Shown piece after piece: positions 10,701-24,472 of a stretch of 64,000 nt of DNA. The stretch is from assembly GCA_028023455.1 (NCBI GenBank), contig JAQFVV010000021.1, positions 5,918,853 through 5,982,852 on the forward strand, given 5' to 3'. The translations under genes and the position numbers were made by a program. The notes below the pieces were generated by a model. That model did not search any database, had not been told where the DNA came from, and worked only from the letters and a program-made list of their open reading frames with translations. This stretch comes from Epiperipatus broadwayi (Eukaryota > Onychophora > Udeonychophora > Euonychophora > Peripatidae). Within the stretch, counting starts at the first letter, position 1. The number at the start of each line of letters is the position of its first letter.

Positions 10701-11812
10701 AAAAACTGGCAAAACTTATATTACCAATATTCCTTAGGCATATTTATTTTTAATATTAAGTTATTTTTACCAAAAGTGCACCATTCAAATTTAATTCTAT
10801 GATTAATTTCATAAATTATGTTTCCATCTGTATTAATAACTTGATCAAGGTATTTGTACTTGTTAATTTTTTTTAATGTGTGATTATCAACTTTTATTTT
10901 CTTTTAAAAAAATTTTCAGTCTGCAAATGCATACATTAGAATGTAAACAGGAATTTTCATGTAATAATTCAGATAAAATTTTCAGCTGTGATGTAACCAA
11001 GGCAACAAAAAAATTAAAACTGGCAATGCAAACCAAAAACATGTGATCTCATATTAAAAATAGCTTAAAATAATTAGGACAAATATTGTTGTTCCAAGAT
11101 GATATGGTTATAGCTTGTAATATGTTTTAAACATTAAAACATCATAGCTGAAAATTTCATCCAATGTTTGCACAAGTAAAACATGCACATATGTGCATAC
11201 AGACATAATTGCATGTATGCATATGTACTAATATGAACATGTTTATTTTAAAAAATGTATATATATATGATGCTAGATTATACATATATTTGCTTTAAAT
11301 TGTTAAATTTATTTAAAATTATAATATTTATTATCAAACTGTTTTAAATTTAAGTATTGTACGTAAAATTATTACTGATAAATTTTAATCCATGTATTAA
11401 AATTATTTTTAATCTCTGATGAAGACTATGTATCAGTCAAAGTTGTGAGTGAAATAAAATAAATATAAAAAGCATTGGAACCAAGTGTGTTGAAAATGGA
11501 ATTTTAAAGTTTTTCAAAATAATGATATCTCAATGTGAAAAAACAAAGATTAGATGATTTTAATACTGAATATTTCTTTTGAAACTGATTTATTAAGTTT
11601 AAAATCTATTTTGGAATTTGAGCAAGTTATTTTTGATGCTTTTTTTGAGAGACTGGTGGCACAGATGTTCTACACCAATGTTTCTCACCTACCTATCCAC
11701 AGAAATTTTTTTTACCAATCCATGAAAAATATCCTTAATTTGATAATTACAAAATAAATATCAAAACTAATTTTCAATAAAATTAAATTGACTTTAATGT
11801 ACCTATAATCTT
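10701..11812. other. AT-rich DNA with one weak hammerhead-like motif
   Basis: No genes seen. At about 11406-11445 (plus) CTGATGA is followed by A, a GACT/AGTC stem and AAAG. This resembles the motif at 31711 but lacks intact GAAA and a cleavage site. Confidence 0.35.
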
Positions 11813-11941
11813 ATGCAGGTCCTGCCATATTGTGCCTTTGATCTCATGCAGGTCTTGCCATATCATGTCTCTGATCTCATGCAGGTTCTACCATATTGTG
11901 CCTTTGATTTGATCTTATGCAGGTTCCACCATATCGTACAA
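11813..11941. repeat. Minisatellite, 33-bp unit, about 3.7 copies
   Basis: Units begin ATGCAGGTCCTGCCATAT and continue TGTGCCTTTGATCTC. The third unit carries a 5-bp insertion. The open frame across it is a repeat artefact. Confidence 0.85.
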
Positions 11942-12925
11942 GTTGTGCCATTATTCAGCCATCACAAAATGATACATTTTAAAATAACTAGTAATTTTGA
12001 AATGTTGTTTCTTTTTTAATTCTAAAAAATGCAAAAAAAGAAACAAAATTCAATGGTATATTTATTAGTTATTTATTGGCTTTTAATTTTGTGATTCTTT
12101 TATGTTCAATATTTCTTGTAACAATTATTAAGTGATTATATTACATTAATTATTATATGCCCTGTAATTATTGAATCAATTAATATAATTTTCTGTGATT
12201 TTTATGGAATATTTGTTAATTATTCTTAATTAACATTATCTTTATAATAATTATATAGTTCGTTGTGTTATAAATATATTTTCCATGGATCATCAATATT
12301 TCTTGTGCTCATTATTTTGAGTTTTTTTTATTTTTATAATTTTACTGTATGAATAATAAGACAACTATATAATTGAGTATTTTTTTGTATCAACTAGGAC
12401 AATTATGTCCATGACATATGAGTAAAAAAAACATCATGCATTTCAGAAATCAAATCAGTAATATATATAATAATATCACAGATATAAAAAAAAATAAGAT
12501 AATTTATTTTAATTATGTTGCCCACTGATTTTTTCTGGAATCTAAGCAACTCATAGAGAGAAGGAGGTTGATAAGCACTGATCTACACAACATATTTGTG
12601 TTTATCATACCAAATACAATTACCAAAATTCATTTTGAAGATGCTACTTGATAAAGTTAACATTTTCAAAATAAAGAAACTAGTTGAAGCAAAGAACGTA
12701 TAGAAGAAATTTTATAAGAACTAATGTGAACATTCAATGTGTAATTTTTTTTTATTAAAAAAAAGCACTAATGTTAATGTAATCGTAAATTTTATTTTTA
12801 AAATTAATTTTTATTGGCACTTAAGTTGTTATAAGTTTAACATGTTGGACAGTTTCGAAAAGAAAAATTAGTTAACTATATACATAGATATTACAAGATT
12901 AACATGATTGCAATTCAATCATGTC
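11942..12925. other. AT-rich DNA, no gene seen
   Basis: Nothing supported. Confidence 0.45.
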
Positions 12926-13058
12926 AAAGAATCAAACAAGTCAAGCATTGGTGGTCGAGAGGTTAGTGACAGCTGCTTTACAAGCAGTTGTCCTGAGTCA
13001 GCAAGTTTGCTTCCCAGCTGATGCTATGACACATGAGAGAAAAAAAAAGAATCAAACA
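12926..13058 (+). mobile_element. tRNA-derived SINE (family 1) with 13-bp TSD
   Basis: The TSD AAAGAATCAAACA occurs at 12926-12938 and 13046-13058. Between them, in plus orientation, are an A-box-like GTGGTCGAGAGGTTAGTG, the CTTTACAAGCAGTTG segment, a B-box-like region before CAGCTGATGCTATGACACAT, and an A-rich tail. This shows retroposition by the LINE machinery. The Pol III boxes are somewhat degraded. Confidence 0.9.
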
Positions 13059-16000
13059 GAGAAGAGAAAAAAAATTACATAAATGTTTGTAGTAATTATA
13101 AACATATTATCCAAAAATCATTCACAAAACATATCTACTGATATTTTTTAAATATATATCCATCAGTTAATAGCTTAATTTTACAAAAGAGGGGAAAGAT
13201 AAATGAGGCATCATGTGGCATGATAGATATCTGAGAGAGCAGTCACCTTATCACTGTTTTTGATTTTAGAAATCTGTTTATAAAACAGGGGCTGCAATTT
13301 CTGGGATGTGTAGTTAAAACAAAAATGACACCTCCGGACCCTGAAGGTGAACATGATAAAAATTGTGACTCTAATAGAGAGAAAGAGATCACACTTCATG
13401 CTATCTATGAAATTGGTGATTGATGAAATATGTGATTTAATGATCAATTCAATAATATTTTTATATATAAGAAGGGTTGGACATTTGAATAAAAAATGAT
13501 GAATTGTTTCTTCTGATTTGTGGGTATATTAACATTGACCCTATTTGTTCTCTATATAATTGTAAAATTTAACTTGTAGTTTTATAATAATACTATGCAA
13601 ACTATATAAACTTACATAATTTAATAAAAATTAATGAAGTTGAAATATTTTATAATTTTTTAATGAACAATATAAATTTGAATAATTTATTTAAAAACAA
13701 CTCATATTAGTGAAAAATTAAAAAAAAAAAATCAAACATTATTATCGGCAATAATTGGCATAGCTCATTAAGAAATTAACAAATTGTGATTTCATTATTC
13801 ACATTACTTTTTAACAAATTATGAACGTTTGTATACTTGATATTGTATTATTATAAAAACTATACTTTAAATTTTACAATTACATTCGATGTCATAAGGT
13901 CTTTTTTTCAAGGAGCAACATTCGATGTCATGAAATTGAGCAAACATTCATCCATATTGTAAGTATTCCATTGAAATAAAACTCATATTTAAAAACATAT
14001 TCTTTGATTCAGAAGTTATATCAAATAGTGAAAATGGTTTGAATGAATTGTTGTGGTTTTTTTTTTAAAAAAAAATCACAAATTTTAATAAATCATAAAA
14101 AATTTTTTTTGTTTGTTTTAAATCACATATTCTAATAAATAAGTATACTTATCATTAATGTGTTTATCTGAAGACGCTGGCTATCAGATGAAGTGGTGCC
14201 AGAGATTGGCATGTGTAAATTAAGAGGTGGTATTATAATGTGCAGATATTCTGAGCTATGCAGGGTAGAGATAAAACTAATTTATTTTAAAATACAAAAT
14301 TAATGTATACAAATCTGAACTAATAGATTGATTCACAACCTTTTCATATTTTAACCCCCCCCCCCATAAATCTCATAAATAAAAATAAACAAATTATCTG
14401 CTTATGAGATCATACAAAATTTAGCATTAGAAGCAACAGACCGAGTTTAAATTCCACAACCGTTAGTTCCTAAAGCATTGTCACTTCACAGTACCAACAG
14501 CAGAATATTAATTAGTACCCAAGTTTTATTTACTTAAAACGCCTTGTGCTGGCAGCCGTTATATAAAAACTAGACTGAAGATTTGATTTCTGAATCAATT
14601 CTTAGCTACGAAAACTAAAAAATTACTGATCAGATGTATAGAATTGTTGGGTCTTAGTCCATTACTTTGATGAATAAATTCAACCATCTAAGTAACTAAC
14701 TGATCATATGATTATTATTTTAGTAGTTACTTCAAACAAGATTTACTCAGATAATAAGAATAGCGATTATGATATATAAACAACTATAAAACGGTTGCTC
14801 TATTGAGCTTCAATGCCGAATTTAGCACTAAGTCAAATTTACTATTCATAACTTTTTGAGTTAATAAATCTACCTTTTACGAGATAATTTATTAATAGTA
14901 TAATAACAGTGTAATTATAATGATGAAAGTTTGGAATGATAGGAAAACTGTCTATATGTATATATTGCATTATTATTATTATTGTTAATCTTTGATTTCA
15001 GATGAATTCATTTTTAGCTACATCCATTTATTTGAAAAACTTGACAAGAAAAATATTGCTGTAGGTCAGTAAGATTTATGACAAATCTAGGCCTATTCAT
15101 TTTGTGAATCAGACAGTAGCCGGTGATTTATCTTTTCTATAAACCCAGTCAAATTTCTAAATTTACTTATTTATAAAATAAAATAAAAAATAAAAAAATA
15201 TCTAAATTTAATGTTTAAAAGAATTAGATAAAAATTCTTTTTTTTTTTGTTGTTAATTTTTAATAAGAGAAAGGTTTCAAATCTTTTAACAATTTGAATT
15301 CTCTATTCACCATATGTTACACCAGTGGAATTTATTACTTATAAAAAGATTTAATTTTTGAGATAACAATTATTTATTGAAACTCGCTTGCAAATTATTT
15401 TACGAGGTAATGAATCAAATATCAACAGACAATGGAAGTTTTGAGCAAACGAAAATTAAAAAAAAATTCTATTTTTACATATTTTTTCTTCAATTCTTAA
15501 AATCTGATAACTCAAAAGAAAAAAAAGAAGAGAGTGGGGGACGGATTATGAGAAGAAAAAAACATTCTCATCTCTCTATGATAGTCATCTTTATTATAGA
15601 GCTTATATAGTCATTCACAATAAATTCATCACAGTAAAAAATATGTTATTGATTACATACATCAATTTTTCTCTTCATAAGTGAAAAGTTTCGAGTTTGA
15701 ATTCATAATCTAATATAAAACAAATATATAACGATAATTTTTAATTATTATTTTTTTAAATTTAATTAACAGTGATAAACATTTGATTTTGTTTTTAAAA
15801 AAATATTTGATTTAAATTTTTTAAAAATTTGATTGCCATTTTTTATTTTTGAATAACAAAAGTAACACTTATCTTAGTTCTAACATTTATTTTAATTCTT
15901 ATCCTATCTTTTTATCTCTCCGTTCGCAATAAACAAAGCATCACGTGACAATTCTACTTCCTTTGACAATCGCTACGTACGTTTTATATCGGAAAAATTT

Positions 16001-16665
16001 GTTCCCACCCGTAAGTATTTGCATTGGTCGTTACATGATTTAACAATAATAAATATGTATTTCCATTGTCGACAAACATTCACCTCATATTTTCAATTTA
16101 AGCATAATTTATAACCATATTCTTTAATCAAACTTTGATATAAATATGAAATAAGCTCTCATAAAAAGTATGTGTGGATGCATATTTCAAAGAAAAGAGT
16201 TTCATTTCATCGAAAAAAACAACAACAATTCATCCATCTGGGATTCGAATCTGGATGAACCTCGAAATTTCTAAGGATTTTAAAGTAAGCTTAGTTTTTT
16301 TCATCAAGGCAGTTGGGTTTTAATTAAGCCATCTAATTAGACAATGGTAGTCAGTGAAAGACCAACCACCTATTATTTGTTAAAGCGTAAAAGAAAGAAG
16401 AAAATCTGTCAATATACTACTCTTCATTATTATTTGTAGAGGAATGCAGATATCATGTCCCATGTAAGGGCTATTATATTTATTCATATGCTTTTAAAAG
16501 CCTTTTTATCCTACTTTGAACCATCAATTGTGAACCTAAATAATCAATGGACACTGAACAGTATAGTAATATTATTAGACTGGTTTCTGGCTTTTGTATC
16601 TAGCTTTAAATCCTAACTTTTTATCAACAAAAAAAATCAAATGCCAGATATAGGTTTAGGTATGA
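13059..16665. other. Long AT-rich stretch without recognised genes
   Basis: An 11-nt C run lies at 14355-14365. A 78-codon minus-strand frame at 13211-13447 has no recognisable domain and lacks neighbours. The GC-richer patches near 13320 and 14440-14580 could be old repeats. Confidence 0.4.
16577..16600 (-). other. Isolated 3' half of a hammerhead-type core
   Basis: On the minus strand GCCAGAAACCAGTC matches the stem II end, GAAA, stem III and cleavage triplet of the family A and H ribozymes. No CTGANGA half is preserved upstream. Confidence 0.35.
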
Positions 16666-16793
16666 AAACATAGCATTATTGGCAAGTGTTGGTGGCCCAG
16701 TGATTAGCATAGCTGCCTTCCAAGCAGCTGGCCCGAGTTCGCTTCCTGGTCATCGCATTTGACATATGAAAAAAACAAAACATTATAGCATTA
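16666..16793 (+). mobile_element. tRNA-derived SINE (family 1)
   Basis: In plus orientation: GTGTTGGTGGCCCAGTGATT (A-box region), CTTCCAAGCAGCTGG, then a B-box-like GAGTTCGCTTCCTGG and CATATG with an A-rich tail. Flanking AAAACAT...AGCATTA on both sides is an imperfect TSD (16666-16679 and 16777-16793). Confidence 0.8.
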
Positions 16794-17034
16794 CTTCATC
16801 TAATGTAGCACCATTCAACTTTTTGGCTTCACATTTCTTCATATCACCACATATGAATAAATTATTTAAATATAATTTTTAAAAATAGTTTATCTTTCGC
16901 ATACCATCTGTAAGTCCATCAGATACCACCCATGGTTTGCTCGCTATCAATTGAGAATTGCTGATCTAATGTTTATTGAATACTCAGGCTTAAATTTGGA
17001 TTTAGTGTTGGGTAAAGAGAACTATTTTTGGATA

Positions 17035-18240
17035 TATGCCATCTTTCCCTAAAAATAAAAGAGGCTCTTATATTAATTTTTGTTCCATAAGACATCTTAG
17101 GGCTTATTTTCAAGGGATGTCTTATTTTTTCACGTACAAAAATATACATTTTTTCAAAATCTCAAGTCAACTTCCCAAGTATATTTTTTTTAGCAGTGCC
17201 CTCTGTGAATATTTGAATTTCTAGTTAGCGATATGCAATGGGATATTTACATTTATTTAACTATAAAACTTGTCCAGAGTTAAAACATTATTTTGTTTTA
17301 ATTTACCATTAAATCACATATTAATTAAAGATTTACGAGATAGGAGTAGAAACAAAAATGATTACTGTTAAGAATGATTATCCTATGAAAAATTTTAAGC
17401 ACAAAAATTCAGATTTCTGTATTTCACATCTAATTAAGTGTGACTGTTTCAACACACAGCATATTAAATTGCAAAGATTCATATGAGACACAACCATATC
17501 TCCATCCAATGTCAAAGATGTACCCTGTAAACACTTCCAAATTACTCATAATAGCCCCTCTACAGTATTCTTCTTTAAAACTTTTCTGTAGGAGAAAAAT
17601 TGATTTAATTTAAACTAAACTTTAATTATTAAAATCACTTCTGTTATTTAAAATTCACTTCTGTTATTTCAAATGTTTTAGGAGGCAAAAAAAAAAAAAA
17701 ACATTTAAGAAACAAAATTGAGTTTTTTAAAATCTTGAATATTTAAAAGCTACCATAATCAAATTCTAAAACTAAACCAAGCATTTTAAATCTAGGTATT
17801 AAATATAAATAAAATAAGTACTTACAATTATATAAATGAAATTATTATAAATTGTTTACTATACTGTCTTGAGACAGATAAAATTTTAAAAGTTTGTTAA
17901 AATTCTTCATAAAATTTTAAGTCCAAGACTCAGCTGGGAGGAAATTGTTTCTCTATGCACATAGAATTATGTGTGTTGAAAATGTTCACAGGAAAATACA
18001 TAAGGACCACCATAATTTATATTATCATTTATTTAAAGCATTAATGTCAATAATATTAATTATATATTCATTTTTTATAATTAAATACATACATTATGTA
18101 TTTCAATAAACATCCATTCATCTGACTGACAATCTTAACTAGAGATTATATTTGGGGTAGGGCTTATATTACAAGCATCTTGAAAAATCATGTAAGAGCT
18201 TATTTTATGGTTTTTAAAATTTTTGGGAAAACATGGTATA
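17035..18240. mobile_element. Non-autonomous DNA transposon remnant, about 1.2 kb
   Basis: The left end (ATGCCATCTTTCCCTAAAAA) and the right end (GGGAAAACATGGTATA) form imperfect terminal inverted repeats. The left subterminal region has the motif AGGGCTTATTTTCAAGGGAT then GTCTTATTTTTTCA, and the right has GGGCTTATATTACAAGCATC. I recognise this pattern as typical of a widespread animal DNA transposon type. The interior has no intact frame, and the 62-codon frame at 17036 lies in the terminal repeat. The TSD is not certain. Confidence 0.6.
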
Positions 18241-18248
18241 ATAACAAA

Positions 18249-18360
18249 AGAGTTATTATAGGTTAATAAGAAAAACTTGTTTAGCCTCAGGGGTTATCAA
18301 TTAGTAGTAAGTGATAATTTCTTGGCAACATTAAATTTTAAAGGTTATCTCTGTTTACAT
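18249..18360. repeat. Dispersed repeat, family 3
   Basis: Contains AAACTTGTTTAGCCTCAGG and GTTATCTCTGTTTACAT, shared with 21660-21752 and 30955-31060. No coding content or terminal structure seen. Confidence 0.55.
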
Positions 18361-18718
18361 AGTTTTTATCTCATCATTTCTATTCTTCATTATAATAACA
18401 ATACATGCATACATGCATATTTATATACAGATATGTATTAAGACAATTAAAAATAATTATTTTTCATTCATTTATATAAAACTATTGTATAAATTAATGA
18501 AATTCATTAACCAAGATGTTGACAAAGATAACCTCAAGGTCAAGTTGCAACTTAGCAACTAATACAAAGGAAATGAAATTAAATTCAATTATTCATTATT
18601 AATATAATTAACAATTATAGAATGTAAAAATCGTGAAAAACAAATAATATATGCAATACATGCTACCAGAAGTTGATTTTATTATAAATATTGAATTGCA
18701 CATAGAGAGCGTACCAAT

Positions 18719-18876
18719 AGCTCTAACAAGCTCGTAAATTAACAAGTGCGGTTATGAGAAATATTTAAAATCTCTATCCAGAACACTCTTATCTCCAGAC
18801 CATGGTTTCGGGCTTATGGCCCACGTCAGTGGAGAGCTAGAATATTCGGACACTAGACCTAAAATATCAACTCAAA
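18719..18876. mobile_element. Half foldback (family G) carrying a hammerhead
   Basis: Order and sequence match the family F arm: an AACAAGCTCGTAAATT-like end, ATTTAAAATCTCTATCC, the ribozyme, then CGGACACTAGACCTAAAATA. Only one arm is present. Confidence 0.6.
18792..18835 (-). ncRNA. Hammerhead ribozyme with one core change
   Basis: Minus strand: stem I TCTCCA (18835-18830), core CTGACGT (18829-18823; the last base should be A), stem II GGGC/GCCC with loop CATAA (18822-18810), GAAA (18809-18806), stem III ending in GTC (18805-18798), stem I 3' strand TGGAGA. All stems are perfect. Only the A9 position is substituted, which should reduce activity. Confidence 0.75.
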
Positions 18877-21271
18877 AAAAGTAAAATGTCATGTTATATA
18901 TGACTTGCTTTATTAAATATTGAATTACATAATTTATTAAAGAATTCTATCTTTTGCTGATGTACTAACCTCTATGTACAATAATTTTACTGTGTTTGAA
19001 TATAGAATACTTTTAAAAGATAGATTGATAATTTAAACGATTTGCTTATTGATAAAAGTTTTATTAGAAAACAAATTCTAATGTCACTCATATAGAAGAA
19101 TAAATAAATTACTCTTTATTAATATTATTCATATTTTCAAACAAAATTATATATTTTTATTAATTAGAGAAGCTTATAAAATCGTACTAATTTGGAATTC
19201 TGAAACATAAATTTCTTCAGAAAACATTTATTTACTCTAACCAAAATTAATTTAAGATTATACCTAAAGAAAAATGCATTATGAATAAACACCACTTGTC
19301 ATAGGATATAATACTATAGTTTTAACTGAAGATAAATGTAATTACTTATTTCTACTGAAATGTCTAAAGTTATATAAATTCCATCTATACAATTTAAATG
19401 AATCTCCAATTGCTAATGAAATCATTTATGGAAGATGTCAACATCATGCAAGATGAATGTTTTAGATCAACTGGATAGCTTGATTGCCTCTGCGATGATG
19501 ATTTACCAAGTAATAAAAAACTTTATTCTTAATGAACATTACTTCACAAATATGGAAATGAATAGAACAATAATATGAAATTTTATTAGAACATATTATC
19601 TTTGTGAATCATCATTTAAAAATATTTAATTTTATTTCCTTTGTTACTAAAATCCATTTGCCATTGGAATAACTCATTTAAGAAAGACTAAATCAAGAGA
19701 AATAGAAGATCATGAAGTCAAATATTTTTTTTAATATTTAATAAAATTTAGGTATTCTATGAAAGTGACTTGACTGAGGTACTAACTGAGATATGAACTG
19801 AGGTATAAAAATAAACTTAATATGAAGGTAAAATGTTACTATTCTTCATATTGGATTTATTCATGACATGACAGAACTTTATTGTTACTAATTTAATTAA
19901 TATGAATAATGTTTGTTTGTTATTAGTTGTGTAAATGACTAATATATCTTGTATGAAAGATCTTATATTTTTTAATGATGATTATACATAGGAATGGTCT
20001 CATGAAATTGGAATTCTCTCATACAGATTGCATAATATGATATTATTATTTATTTGTATATGGATTTAATCAAGATTAGCTAGTTTTGTATTTTTATAAT
20101 TTTTTTTTTGTAAATTATAAAAAATAGTTTATTATGTTATAAATTATTAGAATCTCTTTGTGTTATGAGATACATATCTACTCTGTGAACATGAAAAGGT
20201 AATAATTATTTAATATTATAAAATAGTAGAGATGTAAGAAAACACTTATGATAATTTTTCTTTTGTTATATTAAATAAATTTGAATTGTTATTCGTTAAT
20301 AAATATTGTTAAAGTTTGTTTTAAATTTAAAGAAGTTTCTAATTTATTTATTCATTTTACGAAACAAAATAAAGTTAAATATGTATATACACACACACAT
20401 GTATTATATTTATTTAATATCCTAATAACTTAATTGAAATAAATTTTAAAAATATATTGAGATTATATTAAATATTATTATTGCTGTAAAATTTATTGAA
20501 ACCCCTGAAGAGAGTTAATTGTAATACCTACGCTGAGTTTGAATTCTGAGCATTATGGAACGATTAATAAAGGTGAAGATTTAATGATTTAGTTTAAATA
20601 GTATTTATTTTAAATATTTGAAAATTGTCCTATTTGAAATGAATTCAATTTTAGATCATAATTATATGATTCCATCTGTGGTATCCTATATGAAGACCTT
20701 AAGGCTGATTATAGTGAGATGCACCCATCTTGTTTCCTCCTTTGGGGAATATCTGTACCATTACAATATATAACTTTAATTAAATTTAAAATTTATATCT
20801 GGGGTAAAAACAATAGGATAATCTCTAGTCTAATACGTAGTTAGTAGTAATCATAAATGTATTTAAAGATGATATTATCAAATATGTGGAGCAAGAAGTT
20901 TGGGACTTGTAGTCGAAGTTGTAGTAATTAGATTATAGAAGAATGATTAATGGAATTGTAATTATAAATAGATAAAGCTGGGGAAATTACATAGAGAATA
21001 AATATGGGTATGTTAAGTTTTCTGTTCAATAGGTAATTAGACTAACTTAACAATAAAATATTATGATAAAATGTTGTTATCATCATCAGCCACAGTGGGT
21101 TGCCATTGTCTGGCACTCTCTTAACATGATTTATTTTAGTCTTTCAATTTTGAAGCTGCATTATAACTTTAATGATCCTTATGTCTTAAAAAAACTTAGG
21201 ATAAAAAATTGAAAATTAAACCTTTTGTTTATAAAATATGATCACGCAACAAGATTAATGGATTAACATAC
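18877..21271. other. AT-rich DNA, no gene seen
   Basis: About 2.4 kb with no repeat family or coding signal that I could support. Confidence 0.45.
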
Positions 21272-21415
21272 TTGCTGCCCTATATGATTTGGTGCATGGA
21301 TAGTGTGACAAATGCTTGAGCTCAAGATGTATGAATCATGGTCCCACTAAATTCAATTCCAATTCTCAAATTTTTTATGAATTGCTGAGCTATAAACCAT
21401 ATGATTATATTTTTA
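21272..21415 (+). repeat. Family 2 SINE-like repeat, good copy
   Basis: Head ATATGATTTGGTGCATGGAT, middle CTTGAGCTCAAGATGTATGA then ATCATGGTCCCACT, tail TTTTTATGAATTGCTGAGCT then ATAAACCATATGATTA. The head resembles a tRNA A box and a decayed B box may follow, so a tRNA-derived SINE is likely but unproven. Confidence 0.6.
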
Positions 21416-21659
21416 TTCCATTTTTGTTCATAAATTTAATTTAGAAAATTAATTAATTCTTTATAAAAATTTGATTACTTGAAAAACATAATAATTAGGA
21501 AATATAAATAAACTGTTTGAAGTTTGAATAGATAAAACTACATGATAGTCTGTAGAGCATCAAGGCATCTTTATTCATTGTACTGATTTTCCATTACTTA
21601 AGTAAGCTTTTAAAAGTTATTTTGTTTGCAAATATTTTATATAAAGTAACTCCAATAAA

Positions 21660-21752
21660 AGAGCTCATTATAGGTTAATGAGAAAACTTGTTTAACTTCA
21701 GGAATTGTCAATTACATCAAAAACTAAAAGTTATCTCTGTTTACATGGATAT
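21660..21752. repeat. Dispersed repeat, family 3
   Basis: Second copy of the repeat at 18249-18360, sharing TATAGGTTAATGAGAAAACT and GTTATCTCTGTTTACATGG. Confidence 0.55.
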
Positions 21753-23639
21753 ATTCATTTTTCATCTTATCATATTGCAACCATCCATCATTAGAAGTCA
21801 GACCAACTTCTCTCACTCTGGTTATATTTTGAAACATCTTATTCATTTTTTCAAGTGAGTAATTCATTTTGATTGCATTTAGCACTGACAATATATTCTT
21901 CTTCTTGGCCCTAGGAAGTTAGGTCTGACTTGTCTTTTTGTAAAAAAAGTGTCTATACTTTTTATTTAAAAACTAAAACATAGAAAAACCCATTTGTTCA
22001 ATTTCATATATATATATATATAATTTGCTTAAGCTACTATTTGTTAAAAAATAATTACATTAGTAATTGGTATCTAATTTTTTGTATATTTTTTTATAAA
22101 AAAAATTCAAGTTTTATATTTAGCAGGAAATGAAAATAAAAATTGGCAACATAATAGATAGATAAAAATAAAATATGTTATGCAAAGATATTCACAAGAT
22201 AAAGGTTGCCATAATTCAAAAGAGTGAAGAGATTTCAGTAGAATTATTAAAGACTACCAACAAATTAATATTTATAGTTTAATTTATAATCAAGAAGTGA
22301 ATGAATATTTTTTTAATTATTATTTTATTATATATAAAAAAAGTCCTACTGCATAAAATTAATAAAAAATTTAGAATATATTATTTGTTGTATTAAATTT
22401 GCTACATTATTTGAAAATTTGAACAACCAGTATTAGACCTTTTTATATGAAGTGCATTTTAAGTTTAAAAAAGATAGAATAAGATATTAGAGTTGAAATG
22501 AAATTACGTTACTAATAAAAAAAATATGTGTATGCCAATATCTATATCTTACAACTTTTTTACATGCTTGCCCATATGCTTCCAAGAATTGATCTCTTTA
22601 TCTTATACAAGTGACTCTCATCTTGAGTTCAAACCTTAAACATTGAGTTTCAGTTTATTAGCTTGCATAGAATAAAAAAGAAAAAGGTATCTTCCAAGGG
22701 CATAAATTTATTAGTTCTAGCTTTGAATCCAAATCCTTATTGATTAAAGCAAAAATCTAGAAACAAGTTTGGGAATCGGAATATTATAGCACTATATCAT
22801 CTGGGGTCCATTAATTATTCAAACATATAGTAAAACATTCTTATATAGAGTAAAAAGATCTGAAAGATGTACAGAAAGAGGGTTAATCTTTATTTTATTA
22901 GTCTTGAAATTGATAGAATGAATTGTGATAATTTATTGCAATTTTTAGTTGAAAAAATATTGATTGGAAGGAGAGATGACTGTTAGGAAATGTACTTATG
23001 AGGAAAAAATAGAGAAAGTCTGGAAGATATATGAGACAAGAGAGTCATCTATTTTCTTCTCTTTAAAAAAATATTATGATAAGTTAATAAATGATTGTTT
23101 TTTTTTTTAATAGAGTACAGACACAAAACGTAACATACATTAGTATGAATTTAAAAACAATTTATTGCAACAAATTTGCTTACATTATAGCAGTGGATAG
23201 AAGTTGAGAATGACCATCTGCAAATATTAAATAAGATTGACAAAGTGTAAAAGTATGGGGTGAAAAAAATGTTAAGTGGGATTTTTAAAAATCTTTAAAA
23301 AAATCCAAAACTAAATAACATATAAAGTCAATAAAACTTAATAAATAAAAAAAGTTAAGTGTGGGCCCACAAAATAATACATGACTTTTATTGCTTATCT
23401 TCAAAATATGCATTTAAGAGAAGTAATCCATTCTACTTAATGTTTTTTTTTTTTTGAGTTATCTATTGTAAACTTGAGTGATCAATGGACATTAAATGAT
23501 AATGACACATTTGAATTACCAGATTAACAGAAAGGTAATAGGTACATATAATTAGCATAAAATGGAAGTCTAAACATTTAGTTACCAGTTTATTATCAAA
23601 CCTATATAACTATGAAAGCAATAGTGCATAAGTTCAAAA
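21753..23639. other. AT-rich DNA, no gene seen
   Basis: Nothing supported. A few less AT-rich patches (about 22550-22640 and 22960-23060) may be old repeats. Confidence 0.4.
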
Positions 23640-24250
23640 CTTTAAATTGATTTTGAATTTTAGATCATTATTGACAAAAGAATTAAAATGGACATGTACC
23701 CATAGTAAATGCAATGTATATTATCTGACATTCATTGATTTTCTAAGTTTATAATAGATCCCTCAAAATGAAATAAAAAAAAAATTATTGCTTTTAAAAG
23801 ATTGAGAATAGTTATCTAGCAATAAATTATAGAGCAAATGGAATGCTTTGAAATATTTTAGAAGGTGGTTTTAAACTAAAAGTGAAAAATTATAACAGTT
23901 AAAAAAATAGAAGGTTGTTTTGTGGCTCATCCAAGTTAGATTTAAGAAAAAAAAGGCTTATTATATGTTTTATATAAATAGTGTATGGAACAGAAACTAC
24001 ATTAATAGAAAAATAAGATTTTGAAGGTGTGAATATAGGGAAGACAAACTATAAAAATAAGATTCAGCATATAAAAGTTCTCAAAAAATTGAGTGAAAAA
24101 CATTATTTACATGATCATCATTTTTTTTAAAAAAAACATTATTTATGAATAAAATTAAGAAAGAAAAAGATAAGGTAAACTTAGAATAAAAATTATAAAG
24201 AATATGCTGAAATGGTGGAGATTGAAAGAAGTAGAAAAAGAAACTAAATA
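23640..24250 (+). pseudogene. Possible LINE reverse transcriptase C-terminal remnant
   Basis: The plus strand at about 23920-24110 reads GCFVAHPS, then EKKAYYMFYINS, then in another frame VYGTETTLIEK and KIQHIKVLKKLSEKHYL. This follows the order of the region after the LINE polymerase domain (a K..LY...V...LYG.ETW.L..K pattern, then a LGEKR.L-like end). Frameshifts are frequent and the match is by eye only. Confidence 0.4.
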
Positions 24251-24472
24251 TCATTTATTTTTAAGAAGGAAAACATTATAAATACATAACAATGTAAAGT
24301 AAAAAACAGGTACATTTGATGATAGTTTGAGATATGCACAAATTATTTTCATATTAAAATATATAGGCAAAACAAAACCCTTCTAATATAAATAATGCAT
24401 TAAACATGTATAGTAATTTGATAAAATTAATTACAATTTTTGCTCATGCTCAACTTATCATTTGTAGTTCTC

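Noticed and set aside
13211-13447. 78-codon minus-strand frame as a small gene
   Set aside because: No domain, no conserved neighbours, and length expected by chance in 64 kb.
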